DNA of 64,000 nucleotides from Enterobacter quasihormaechei (lineage in GTDB: Bacteria; Pseudomonadota; Gammaproteobacteria; Enterobacterales; Enterobacteriaceae). Within the stretch, counting starts at the first letter, position 1. Every line of letters starts with the position of its first letter. The translations under genes and the position numbers were made by a program. Positions 46,178 to 54,333 of this stretch are shown here, one piece after another. The stretch is from assembly GCF_004331385.1 (NCBI RefSeq), contig NZ_SJON01000016.1, positions 1-64,000 on the forward strand, written 5' to 3'. The notes beneath the pieces were generated by a model. The model was not told where the DNA came from. It ran no database searches and saw nothing but the letters and a program-made list of their open reading frames with translations.

Positions 46178-46660
46178 TTAACGCTCAGCCCAGCAGTCAG
46201 CAAACTGTAAATTACCATCACAATACGTCCAGGTTATTTTATCGTAGCGTAGTTCCACGACTTCAAGATGATTGTGTTTTTCTTTCGTCGGGTCCTTAAT
46301 GTCATGCATCAATGGCGTAACGGAAACGACGCGAATATTATCGAGGCGCATATTGTAATATTCTACTTCCTGCCCCGCGTCATTAATGCGATACCACCTG
46401 AACTCAGCCGTTTTAAGGCTTTGGCCAGTCGCAACGGCTTTCATCAGGAAAGGGGAGGAGGAATCGATTTCTATTTGAAAAACGACTGGGGCATGGTTGC
46501 GTTTACTGGTAATTTTCCCAGTCAATGGATCGGTTGGTAGGCTTAGATTATGTGTAAAGCCAGTGACTTCAATGCTTCCCTTACGATAACGTATATCCAC
46601 CGAGCCTGTAATTGTTGCGCCACCATCATCAGTTAAGAAAAGATAAACAGGAATTGCCAT
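46178..46660 (-). CDS. hcp: Hcp family type VI secretion tube protein (orphan)
   Basis: Protein of 160 residues of the Hcp family, which stacks into the inner tube of the type VI secretion system and can carry effectors in its lumen. Recognisable parts: PVYLFLTDDGGATITGSVD, IEVTGFTHNLSLPTDPLTGK, HAPVVFQIEIDSSSPFLMKAVATGQSLKTAEFRWYRINDAGQEVEYYNMRLDNIRVVSVTP and EVVELRYDKITWTYCDGN (listed in pieces). No other tss gene is nearby, so it depends on a system elsewhere in the genome. It is full length and not fused; toxin and immunity genes follow at once. The cassette is AT-rich compared with tynA and paaZ. Confidence 0.88.
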   Translation of the reverse strand: MAIPVYLFLTDDGGATITGSVDIRYRKGSIEVTGFTHNLSLPTDPLTGKITSKRNHAPVVFQIEIDSSSPFLMKAVATGQSLKTAEFRWYRINDAGQEVEYYNMRLDNIRVVSVTPLMHDIKDPTKEKHNHLEVVELRYDKITWTYCDGNLQFADCWAER

Positions 46661-46690
46661 AGCCTAATACTCTTCCATGTAATTTAACGT

Positions 46691-46735
46691 GGGAATATTC
46701 CCGACGCTAAATAATAACCATGCTAATCACATGGT
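46691..46735. promoter_or_regulatory. Palindromes upstream of the hcp cassette
   Basis: GGGAATATTCCC at 46691-46702 is a perfect 12-base palindrome 31 bases before the hcp start, and ACCATG / CATGGT at 46717-46735 is an inverted repeat with a seven-base spacer. Both lie in promoter position and look like operators; the binding protein is unknown. Confidence 0.45.
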
Positions 46736-46779
46736 CAATTTGCTTACTGTTTCCGGTTGTAACTTATCCAGACCGGGCT

Positions 46780-46814
46780 GACTGGATGGTTTGATTAATC
46801 AAAGCCATCCAGTC
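46780..46814 (-). terminator. Large hairpin after paaZ
   Basis: Seventeen-base near-perfect palindrome GACTGGATGGTTTGATT with its complement interrupted by one bulged base, 70 bases past the paaZ stop. No T-run, but the stem would be very stable; it separates paaZ from the hcp cassette. Confidence 0.6.
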
Positions 46815-46883
46815 CATGTTTCTATTCAGGCTTTTTGATGTTCTTAAACGATTGAAGCAGCAACGTCAATCTTGTTGCTTTGA

Positions 46884-48923
46884 TCAGAAATCACCCTGCT
46901 GGCGCGCCACCAGCGTAAGGATGGAGTAGAGCGCCACGGCCTGCTGATGCTGGTTGAAAATCTCAACCGCCCATTCCACCACGCCGGTGGGCCTTTCATC
47001 GGCAGCACGCTGTTTCTTCAGCGTTTTACGTTTGCAGGTCAGGCGCACCTGAATGGTGTCGCCCGGTTTAACCGGCTCGATAAAGCGCAGGTTTTCCATA
47101 CCGTAGTTGGCAATAACCGGCCCAACCCCGGCATCAACAAACAGCCCCGCCGCGGCGGAAATCAGAAAATAGCCGTGCACCACGCGCTCGCCAAAAATCG
47201 ACTCCGCCGCACCAATTTTGTCCATATGGGCATAGAAGTGATCTCCGCTCAGGCAGGCAAAATTCACGATATCCGCTTCCGTCAGGGTACGGCGCGGGGT
47301 CAGCAGGCTGTCGCCCGGCTGTAACTCTTCGAAGTATTTACGGAACGGATGAACGCGATCTTCCTGCACCCCGGCGCCACGCACCCACTGTTTGCCGATG
47401 GCGGCGAGCATGGACGGGCTGCCCTGAATGGCCGTGCGCTGAAGATAGTGCTTCACGGCGCGCAGGCCGCCCAGCTCTTCGCCGCCGCCCGCACGTCCCG
47501 GGCCGCCGTGCACCAGCTGCGGCAGCGGGGAACCGTGTCCGGTAGACTCTTTGGAAGATTCCTCGTTGAGGATCTGAATACGTCCGTGGGCGCGTGCTGC
47601 CCCGGCAATGAACTGCCGCGCCACGTTTGAATCTGCCGTGACCAGCGTTCCCGCCAGGCTGCCGCCGCCCGCTCGCGCCAGCTGCATGGCGTGTTCGGTA
47701 TTGCGATACGGCATCAGGGTGGCGACGGGGCCAAAGGCTTCGGTGGAGTGAACGGCCGGCGTCTCGTCCGGCTGCGGGCAGAACAGCAGGGTGGGCGGGA
47801 AGAATGCCCCAGCCGCCTGCAAATCGGCTTTACCTCCCAGACGGATCTGGCAGCCTGCGGCAAGCAGATGATCGACTTTTTCCTGCACGTCGGCGCGTTG
47901 CTCATGGTTGACCAGGGCACCCATCTTCACCCCTTCCTGCGCCGGATCGCCGACGACCACGTTCTCCAGCCGCGCAATCAGCGCCTGGCTGACGGCCTCA
48001 ACCTGCGCTTCCGGCACGATGATGCGGCGGATGGCGGTACATTTTTGCCCGGCCTTGGCGGTCATCTCGCGCACCACTTCACGGATAAACAGCGCAAACT
48101 CCGGCTGCTCCGGCGTTACGTCTTCACCGAGCACGCAGCAGTTCAGGGAATCCGCTTCCATGGTAAACGGAATGGAATTGGCGACGATATTCGGGTGCAC
48201 GCGAAGGCTCTGTCCGGTGCTGGCCGATCCGGTAAACGTCACCACGTCCTGGCTGTCGAGCTGGCTCAGCAGATCGCCCGCGCCGCCGCAGATCAGGCTG
48301 ATGGCGCCGTCCGGCACCAGACCGCTCTCGACAATCGCTTTCACCATCGCCTGCGTGACTTGCGCGGTGGCGGTGGCGGGTTTGATGATGGCGGGCATCC
48401 CGGCAAGCCAGGTCGGGGCAAGCTTTTCCAGCATCCCCCAGCACGGGAAGTTGAACGCGTTGATATGTACCGCCACGCCGGACCTGGAGGTCAACACGTG
48501 GCGCGCCGCAAAGCCGCCTTCTTTTGATAGCGGGATCAGCTCATCTTCTGGCCACAGGGTATCGTCCGGCAGTTCGCGGCTGCCGAGGCTGGCGTAGGTG
48601 AAAAGGGTGCCGATACCGCCTTCAATGTCCACCCAGCTGTCGGCCTTCGTTGCGCCGGTCTGGGCTGAAAGGGCGTAAAACCGATCCTTCTGGCTCAGCA
48701 GGTGTTTGGCTACCGCCTTCAGCATGGCGGCACGCTCGATAAAGCTCATTGCGCGAAGCGCCTCCCCGCCGTGTTCAATGGCGTAACGGCGTGCGGCCGC
48801 CATATCCAGCCCTTCGCTGGTGACTTCAAATAGCGTTTCCCCGCTGATAGCGTGGGTTATGGTGCGCTCGCGGCCCCGGCCTGTCTGCCAGGTGCCGGAC
48901 AAGAAGCTGGCTAACTGCTGCAT
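46884..48923 (-). CDS. paaZ: Bifunctional oxepin-CoA hydrolase / semialdehyde dehydrogenase PaaZ
   Basis: Opens the oxepin-CoA ring and oxidises the resulting semialdehyde in phenylacetate degradation. The ATG at 48923 ([12 protein letters not shown]) with AGAGAAG upstream gives 679 residues, close to E. coli PaaZ. The N-terminal aldehyde dehydrogenase domain (to about residue 530) has [16 protein letters not shown] and GQKCTAIRR, with the catalytic Cys near residue 295; the C-terminal MaoC-type hydratase has [14 protein letters not shown] and [14 protein letters not shown]. Divergent from paaA with PaaX-type boxes between. Confidence 0.95.
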   Translation of the reverse strand: MQQLASFLSGTWQTGRGRERTITHAISGETLFEVTSEGLDMAAARRYAIEHGGEALRAMSFIERAAMLKAVAKHLLSQKDRFYALSAQTGATKADSWVDIEGGIGTLFTYASLGSRELPDDTLWPEDELIPLSKEGGFAARHVLTSRSGVAVHINAFNFPCWGMLEKLAPTWLAGMPAIIKPATATAQVTQAMVKAIVESGLVPDGAISLICGGAGDLLSQLDSQDVVTFTGSASTGQSLRVHPNIVANSIPFTMEADSLNCCVLGEDVTPEQPEFALFIREVVREMTAKAGQKCTAIRRIIVPEAQVEAVSQALIARLENVVVGDPAQEGVKMGALVNHEQRADVQEKVDHLLAAGCQIRLGGKADLQAAGAFFPPTLLFCPQPDETPAVHSTEAFGPVATLMPYRNTEHAMQLARAGGGSLAGTLVTADSNVARQFIAGAARAHGRIQILNEESSKESTGHGSPLPQLVHGGPGRAGGGEELGGLRAVKHYLQRTAIQGSPSMLAAIGKQWVRGAGVQEDRVHPFRKYFEELQPGDSLLTPRRTLTEADIVNFACLSGDHFYAHMDKIGAAESIFGERVVHGYFLISAAAGLFVDAGVGPVIANYGMENLRFIEPVKPGDTIQVRLTCKRKTLKKQRAADERPTGVVEWAVEIFNQHQQAVALYSILTLVARQQGDF

Positions 48924-48966
48924 TTCTTCTCTCCAGATGTTTCGTGATTTCACTATAGATAGTTTG

Positions 48967-48981
48967 ATCATGAATCATAAA
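48967..48981 (-). promoter_or_regulatory. PaaX-type box near the paaZ promoter
   Basis: Minus strand TTTATGATTCATGAT closely matches the E. coli PaaX operator pattern WWTRTGATTCGYGWT as I recall it. It lies 43 bases before the paaZ start codon in the 285-base paaZ/paaA promoter region. A half CRP site (TGTGA at 49014) is also present there, and CRP and PaaX both control these promoters in E. coli. Confidence 0.65.
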
Positions 48982-49184
48982 AATCAAGCTGAGTTTTAAT
49001 GAATTGTTAACGTTGTGATCTGCATTGCTCAGCTTCGTCATTAAAAACCCGCGCTATTCCTGCTGTTCAGGAAAACCCTTGCGAGCGTCGTCACAAAATA
49101 AGCAAACTCTTCTTGGGGTTATATTTAACCTTTGTGTAACTTTTAAGAAACCAAGTGATTCACCATTTTGCTACATATGGTGAT

Positions 49185-49199
49185 CTAACGAATCATAAA
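49185..49199 (-). promoter_or_regulatory. PaaX-type box near the paaA start
   Basis: Minus strand TTTATGATTCGTTAG shares the TTTATGATTCG core of the box near paaZ and sits just upstream of the paaA ribosome binding site. A weaker TGATTC copy lies at 49156-49161. PaaX bound here would block the paaA transcript until phenylacetyl-CoA appears. Confidence 0.65.
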
Positions 49200-49208
49200 G
49201 GTGGTTAT

Positions 49209-50138
49209 GTGACGCAAGAACAACGCTTTGAGCAACGCATCGCGCAGGAGACGGCCATCGAGCCGCAGGACTGGATGCCGGAAGCTTACCGCAAGACGCT
49301 GATCCGCCAGATTGGACAGCACGCCCACTCTGAAATTGTCGGCATGCTGCCGGAAGGGAACTGGATCGCCCGCGCGCCGACGCTGCGCCGGAAAGCCATT
49401 TTGCTGGCGAAGGTGCAGGACGAAGCCGGACACGGCCTGTACCTCTACAGCGCGGCGGAAACGCTGGGCTGCGCCCGGGAGGACATCTATCAAAAGATGC
49501 TCGACGGCAAGATGAAATACTCCTCCATCTTCAACTATCCAACCCTGAGCTGGGCCGATATCGGCGTTATCGGCTGGCTGGTGGACGGTGCGGCCATCGT
49601 GAACCAGGTGGCGCTGTGCCGCACGTCTTACGGCCCGTATGCCCGGGCGATGGTGAAAATCTGTAAAGAAGAGAGCTTCCATCAGCGTCAGGGTTTTGAG
49701 GCCTGCATGGCGCTGGCGCAGGGCAGCGAAGCCCAGCGGCAGATGTTGCAGGACGCCATTAACCGCTTCTGGTGGCCAGCGCTGATGATGTTTGGACCCA
49801 ACGACGACAACTCGCCAAACAGTGCCCGCAGCCTGGCCTGGAAGATCAAGCGCTTCGGCAACGATGAGCTGCGCCAGCGCTTCGTTGATAACACGGTGCC
49901 TCAGGTGGAAATGCTCGGCATGACCGTGCCGGACCCTGACCTGCGGTTTGATGACGCGAGCGGCCACTACCGCTTCGGCGATATCGACTGGCAGGAATTT
50001 GATGAGGTCATCAACGGGCGCGGGATCTGTAACCACGAACGTCTGGCCGCAAAACGTAAAGCCTGGGACGACGGCGCGTGGGTGCGTGAAGCCGCGCTGG
50101 CGCATGCCGAAAAACAACGCGCCCGCCAGGCTGCATAA
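49209..50138 (+). CDS. paaA: Phenylacetyl-CoA 1,2-epoxidase catalytic subunit PaaA
   Basis: Di-iron monooxygenase subunit that epoxidises the ring of phenylacetyl-CoA. Translation starts at GTG 49209 ([23 protein letters not shown] follows, as in E. coli), with AAAGGTGG upstream; the ATG at 49155 would add 18 unconserved residues. At 309 residues it is standard. Iron-ligand motifs are [10 protein letters not shown] near residue 72 and [10 protein letters not shown] near residue 165. First gene of a tight operon running to paaK. Confidence 0.96.
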   Translation: MTQEQRFEQRIAQETAIEPQDWMPEAYRKTLIRQIGQHAHSEIVGMLPEGNWIARAPTLRRKAILLAKVQDEAGHGLYLYSAAETLGCAREDIYQKMLDGKMKYSSIFNYPTLSWADIGVIGWLVDGAAIVNQVALCRTSYGPYARAMVKICKEESFHQRQGFEACMALAQGSEAQRQMLQDAINRFWWPALMMFGPNDDNSPNSARSLAWKIKRFGNDELRQRFVDNTVPQVEMLGMTVPDPDLRFDDASGHYRFGDIDWQEFDEVINGRGICNHERLAAKRKAWDDGAWVREAALAHAEKQRARQAA

Positions 50139-50150
50139 GAGGAATCAACC

Positions 50151-50438
50151 ATGAGCAATGTTTACTGGCCGTTATACGAAGTGTTTGTCCGGTCTAAGCA
50201 GGGGCTGTCGCACCGTCACGTGGGCAGTCTGCACGCTGCCGACGACCGCATGGCGCTGGAAAACGCGCGTGACGCTTATACCCGCCGCAGCGAAGGCTGT
50301 TCCATCTGGGTGGTAAAGGCGAGCGAAATCGTCGCCTCCCAGCCGGAAGAGAGCGGTGAATTTTTCGATCCGGCGGAAAGCAAGGTCTACCGCCATCCGA
50401 CGTTTTACACCATCCCTGATGGCATTGAGCACATGTGA
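50151..50438 (+). CDS. paaB: Phenylacetyl-CoA epoxidase subunit PaaB
   Basis: Small subunit of 95 residues that bridges the PaaAC heterodimers. Contains YEVFVRSKQGLSHRHVGSLHA, ALENARDAYTRRSEGCSIWVV and FYTIPDGIEHM, matching E. coli PaaB. It lies 12 bases after paaA. Confidence 0.95.
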   Translation: MSNVYWPLYEVFVRSKQGLSHRHVGSLHAADDRMALENARDAYTRRSEGCSIWVVKASEIVASQPEESGEFFDPAESKVYRHPTFYTIPDGIEHM

Positions 50439-50446
50439 GGTTGGGG

Positions 50447-51193
50447 ATGAACAACGTATCTGCATATGCCCTGCGACTGGGCGACAACGGTCTGGTGCTC
50501 TCCCAGCGTCTGGGCGCCTGGTGCGGCCACGCGCCGGAGCTGGAGATTGACCTGGCCCTCGCCAACATCGGCCTCGACCTGCTCGGCCAGGCGCGCAACT
50601 TCCTGACCTATGCCGCTGATCTGGACGGTACGGGGGATGAAGACACCCTGGCCTATGGCCGCGATGAGCGTCAGTTCAGCAATCTGCTGCTGGTGGAGCA
50701 GCCAAACGGCAGCTTCGCCGACACCATTGCCCGTCAGTACCTTATGGATGCGTGGAACGTGGCGCTGTACGAGCGACTGATCCACAGCAGCGACGGCCAG
50801 CTTGCCGCCATCGCCGCAAAAGCCATTAAGGAGGCGCGCTATCACCTGCGCTTTAGCCGCGGCTGGCTGGTGCGTCTGGGCGACGGAACAGAAACCTCCG
50901 CCCAGAAAATGCAGCAGGCGGTGGATAGCCTGTGGCGCTTTACGGCCGAGCTGTTCGATGCCGACGACGTCGAGCTGGCGCTGATTGACGCCGGCGTGGC
51001 GGTCGATCCCCGCACCCTGCGCGAGCCGTGGGAGCGCGAAGTGTTTGCCGGGCTGGCGGAAGCCACCCTCCGCGTGCCCGAAGACGTGGCGTATCGCACG
51101 GGCGGCAAGCAGGGGCTTCATACCGAACATCTGGGGCCGATGCTGGCAGAAATGCAGTATCTCCAGCGCGTCTACCCCGGCCAGCAGTGGTGA
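50447..51193 (+). CDS. paaC: Phenylacetyl-CoA epoxidase structural subunit PaaC
   Basis: Ferritin-like partner of PaaA without a complete metal site, needed for substrate binding. The ATG at 50447 (after GGGG) is preferred to 50435 and gives 248 residues. Motifs: LGDNGLVLSQRLGAWCGHAPELEIDLALANIGLDLLGQARNFL (in parts), YHLRFSRGWLVRLGDGTE and LGPMLAEMQYLQRVYPG. Eight bases after paaB. Confidence 0.95.
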   Translation: MNNVSAYALRLGDNGLVLSQRLGAWCGHAPELEIDLALANIGLDLLGQARNFLTYAADLDGTGDEDTLAYGRDERQFSNLLLVEQPNGSFADTIARQYLMDAWNVALYERLIHSSDGQLAAIAAKAIKEARYHLRFSRGWLVRLGDGTETSAQKMQQAVDSLWRFTAELFDADDVELALIDAGVAVDPRTLREPWEREVFAGLAEATLRVPEDVAYRTGGKQGLHTEHLGPMLAEMQYLQRVYPGQQW

Positions 51194-51204
51194 AGGAGAA
51201 CGCT

Positions 51205-51702
51205 ATGCAACGCCTCGTCGACATTGCGCCTGCCCAAATCCCGCAGATTTGGGCGCTGCTAAGCCAGATCCCCGACCCGGAAGTGCCGGTGCTCACCATC
51301 ACCGATTTAGGCATGGTGCGCAGCGTGAAGGCGCAGGGGGAAGGCTGGGTTATTGGCTTCACGCCGACCTATTCCGGCTGCCCGGCAACGGAGCATCTGC
51401 TGGGGGCCATCCGCGAAACCCTGACCGGGAACGGCTTTTCCCCGGTACATATTGTGCTGCAACTGGAGCCCGCCTGGACCACCGACTGGATGACCGACGA
51501 TGCGCGCAGGCGCCTGCGTGAATATGGTATCAGCCCGCCTGTCGGCCATAGCTGCCATGCCCACGCTCCCGCAGAGGTGAGCTGCCCGCGCTGTGCGAGC
51601 ACCGATACCGCGCTTATCAGTGAATTTGGTTCGACGGCCTGCAAAGCGCTCTACCGCTGCAATACCTGCCGTGAGCCCTTCGACTATTTCAAATGTATTT
51701 GA
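51205..51702 (+). CDS. paaD: Phenylacetyl-CoA epoxidase assembly protein PaaD
   Basis: MIP18/DUF59-type protein thought to mature the epoxidase iron-sulfur component. The ATG at 51205 gives 165 residues. The N-terminal DUF59 part has IPDPEVPVLTITDLGMVR and the YSGCPATEH cysteine motif; the C terminus has four further cysteines (SCPRCAS and YRCNTCREP) that could bind a metal. Preceded by AAGGAG; 11 bases after paaC. Confidence 0.94.
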   Translation: MQRLVDIAPAQIPQIWALLSQIPDPEVPVLTITDLGMVRSVKAQGEGWVIGFTPTYSGCPATEHLLGAIRETLTGNGFSPVHIVLQLEPAWTTDWMTDDARRRLREYGISPPVGHSCHAHAPAEVSCPRCASTDTALISEFGSTACKALYRCNTCREPFDYFKCI

Positions 51703-51709
51703 GGCCGCC

Positions 51710-52780
51710 ATGACAACGTTTCATTCATTAACAGTGGCAAAAGTAGAACCTGAAACCCGCGACGCGGTGACCATTACCTTCGCGGTGCCGCAGGCGTTGC
51801 AGGAGGCGTACCGCTTCCGCCCCGGTCAGCATCTGACCCTGAAAGCCAGGCTTGGCGGTGACGAACTGCGCCGCTGCTACTCCATCTGCCGGAGCACCGC
51901 ACCGGGGGAGATCAGCGTAGCGGTCAAAGCCATCGACGGCGGGCGCTTCTCCCGCTACGCCCGGGACGAGATTAAGCAGGGCATGGCTTTAGAGGTGATG
52001 GTGCCCCAGGGGCAGTTCGGCTACCAGCCGCAGGCTGAACGTGAAGGCCACTATCTGGCAATAGCCGCCGGGTCCGGGATCACCCCGATGCTGGCCATTT
52101 TATCCGCTACGCTGGCCACGGAACCGCACAGCCACTTCACCCTGATTTACGGCAACCGCAGCAGCCAGAGCATGATGTTCCGTCGGGCGCTGGCAGACCT
52201 GAAGGACAAATATCCGCAGCGCTTGCAGCTGGTCTCTATCTTCAGTCAGGAGACGCTCGACAGCGATCTGCTTCATGGCCGCATTGACGGCGAAAAGCTC
52301 CAGGCGCTGGCAAAAACGCTGATCAATTTCCGCCAGTACGACGAAGCCTTTATCTGCGGCCCGTCGGCGATGATGGACGAGGCCGAGGCGGCGCTGAAAG
52401 CGCTCGGCATGCCGGAAAAAGCGATCCATCTTGAGCGGTTTAATACGCCGGGCACTACCGTGAAACGAACGCACAGCGTGCAGGCCGAGGGGCAGAAGGT
52501 CACCGTCCGTCAGGACGGACGCGACCGGGAAATCACCCTGACGGCGGACGATGAGAGCATCCTGGACGCCGCCCTGCGTCAGGGTGCGGATCTGCCGTAT
52601 GCCTGCAAGGGCGGCGTATGCGCCACCTGCAAATGCAAAGTACTGCGCGGAAAAGTCGATATGGCGACCAACTACAGCCTGGAGCCGGACGAGCTGGCCG
52701 CGGGCTATGTGCTGAGCTGTCAGGCGCTGCCGTTAACCGCCGACGTCATCGTCGATTTTGACGCGAAGGGGATGGCATGA
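51710..52780 (+). CDS. paaE: Phenylacetyl-CoA epoxidase reductase PaaE
   Basis: NADPH-dependent flavin/iron-sulfur reductase feeding electrons to PaaA. The ATG at 51710 gives 356 residues. Order: FAD-binding barrel with RCYSICRS near residue 55, NAD domain with AIAAGSGITPMLAIL and FICGPSAMMDEAE, then a plant-type [2Fe-2S] ferredoxin domain with CKGGVCATCKCKV and the fourth Cys in LSCQALP. The stop overlaps paaF by four bases (ATGA). Confidence 0.95.
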   Translation: MTTFHSLTVAKVEPETRDAVTITFAVPQALQEAYRFRPGQHLTLKARLGGDELRRCYSICRSTAPGEISVAVKAIDGGRFSRYARDEIKQGMALEVMVPQGQFGYQPQAEREGHYLAIAAGSGITPMLAILSATLATEPHSHFTLIYGNRSSQSMMFRRALADLKDKYPQRLQLVSIFSQETLDSDLLHGRIDGEKLQALAKTLINFRQYDEAFICGPSAMMDEAEAALKALGMPEKAIHLERFNTPGTTVKRTHSVQAEGQKVTVRQDGRDREITLTADDESILDAALRQGADLPYACKGGVCATCKCKVLRGKVDMATNYSLEPDELAAGYVLSCQALPLTADVIVDFDAKGMA

Positions 52781-53544
52781 GCGAACTGATTGTCACCCGT
52801 CATGGCCGCGTGTTGCAGCTAACGCTAAACCGTCCGGCGGCGCGCAACGCGCTCAACAATGCGCTGCTGATGCAGCTTGCCGAACAGCTTGAGGCCGCCG
52901 CAGCGGATGCTGAAATCGCCGTCTGCGTGATTTCCGGCAATGAACGCTGCTTTGCCGCCGGGGCCGATCTGAACGAAATGGCGGAGAAAGATCTGTCCGC
53001 CACCCTGAATGATATTCGCCCCCGGCTGTGGGCACGGATAGACGCCTTCAATAAACCGCTGATCGCCGCCGTGAACGGCTACGCATTGGGCGCCGGCTGC
53101 GAGCTGGCGCTACTCTGCGACGTGGTGATTGCCGGCGATAACGCCCGTTTTGGCCTCCCGGAAATCACCCTCGGGATCATGCCGGGCGCAGGCGGCACCC
53201 AGCGGCTGATCCGCAGCGTGGGCAAATCCCTGGCCTGCAAAATGGTGCTGACGGGTGAAAGCCTCACGGCGGTTCAGGCGCACAGCGCCGGACTGGTCAG
53301 CGACGTCTTCCCGGCCTCGCTGACGCTGGAGTACGCCCTGAAGCTGGCGGCACGGATGGCGAGCCACTCGCCGCTGGCGCTACAGGCGGCGAAGCAGGCG
53401 CTACGCCAGTCGCAGGAAGTCCCGCTCCAGGCCGGCCTGGCGCAGGAGCGTCAGCTGTTTACGCTGCTCGCGGCCACCGACGATCGCCGGGAAGGTATCG
53501 ACGCCTTCTTACAAAAACGCACCCCAGACTTCAAAGGACGCTAA
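52777..53544 (+). CDS. paaF: 2,3-dehydroadipyl-CoA hydratase PaaF
   Basis: Crotonase-family hydratase of 255 residues. The CoA/oxyanion motifs are FAAGADLNEMAEKD near residue 62 and NGYALGAGCELALLCD near residue 97; the catalytic glutamates are expected in the GLPEITLGIMPGAGGTQRL segment. Start overlaps the paaE stop. Confidence 0.95.
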   Translation: MSELIVTRHGRVLQLTLNRPAARNALNNALLMQLAEQLEAAAADAEIAVCVISGNERCFAAGADLNEMAEKDLSATLNDIRPRLWARIDAFNKPLIAAVNGYALGAGCELALLCDVVIAGDNARFGLPEITLGIMPGAGGTQRLIRSVGKSLACKMVLTGESLTAVQAHSAGLVSDVFPASLTLEYALKLAARMASHSPLALQAAKQALRQSQEVPLQAGLAQERQLFTLLAATDDRREGIDAFLQKRTPDFKGR

Positions 53545-53546
53545 TT

Positions 53547-54332
53547 GTGGAATGTATTCTGAGCCATGTTGAGCAGGGCGTAATGACCATTACGCTGAAC
53601 CGCCCGGATCGCCTGAACAGCTTTAACGATGTCATGCACCAGCAGCTTTCCGAATGCCTGAAGCAGGCCGAGCGCGATGACGCCATCCGCTGTCTGCTGA
53701 TCACCGGGGCGGGGCGCGGTTTCTGCGCCGGGCAGGACCTTAACGATCGTAACGTGGATCCCAACGGTCCCGCGCCGGATCTGGGCATGTCCGTTGAGAC
53801 CTTTTACAACCCGCTGGTGCGCCGCCTGGCGAAGCTGCCGAAGCCGGTGATCTGCGCGGTTAACGGCGTGGCGGCGGGAGCGGGTGCCACGCTGGCCCTC
53901 GGCTGCGACATGGTAATTGCCGCCCGTTCTGCCAATTTTGTGATGGCCTTCAGCAAGCTCGGACTGGTGCCGGACTGCGGCGGCACCTGGCTGCTGCCGC
54001 GCGTGGCCGGACGTGCCCGCGCCATGGGGCTGGCGCTGCTGGGCGATAAGCTCAGCGCCGAACAGGCGCAGGCGTGGGGGATGATCTGGCAGGTGGTGGA
54101 CGATGAACAGCTCTCTGACACCGCCCGGCAGATGGCGCTGCATTTTGCCTCCCAGCCTACCTTTGGCCTGGGCCTGATCAAGCAGGCGATTAACGCCGCC
54201 GAAACCAACACCCTTGATGCCCAGCTCGATCTGGAGCGCGACTACCAACGTCTGGCCGGACGCAGCGACGACTACCGGGAAGGCGTCAGCGCGTTTCTGG
54301 CAAAACGTACGCCGAACTTTACGGGGAAATAA
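53547..54332 (+). CDS. paaG: 1,2-epoxyphenylacetyl-CoA isomerase PaaG
   Basis: Crotonase-family isomerase of 261 residues that expands the ring epoxide to oxepin-CoA. It starts at a GTG two bases after the paaF stop; the predicted N terminus ECILSHVEQGVMTITLNRPDRLNSF aligns with E. coli from its second or third residue. Motifs: FCAGQDLNDRNVDPNGPAPDLG with the catalytic Asp, NGVAAGAGATLALGCD and LGLVPDCGGTWLLPR. Confidence 0.95.
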   Translation: MECILSHVEQGVMTITLNRPDRLNSFNDVMHQQLSECLKQAERDDAIRCLLITGAGRGFCAGQDLNDRNVDPNGPAPDLGMSVETFYNPLVRRLAKLPKPVICAVNGVAAGAGATLALGCDMVIAARSANFVMAFSKLGLVPDCGGTWLLPRVAGRARAMGLALLGDKLSAEQAQAWGMIWQVVDDEQLSDTARQMALHFASQPTFGLGLIKQAINAAETNTLDAQLDLERDYQRLAGRSDDYREGVSAFLAKRTPNFTGK

Positions 54333-54333
54333 G

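Noticed and set aside
45771-46660. Hcp and toxin as one gene broken by a frameshift
   Set aside because: Hcp has its complete family length with its own TAA, and the toxin has its own ATG two bases later; both look intact, so a designed two-gene arrangement is more likely than a sequencing error.
47691-48527. 278-residue open frame opposite paaZ
   Set aside because: Antisense to the PaaZ dehydrogenase domain; low-complexity His/Arg-rich product typical of shadow frames. The same holds for 28983-29891 opposite the PQQ gene and 54319-55455 opposite paaH.
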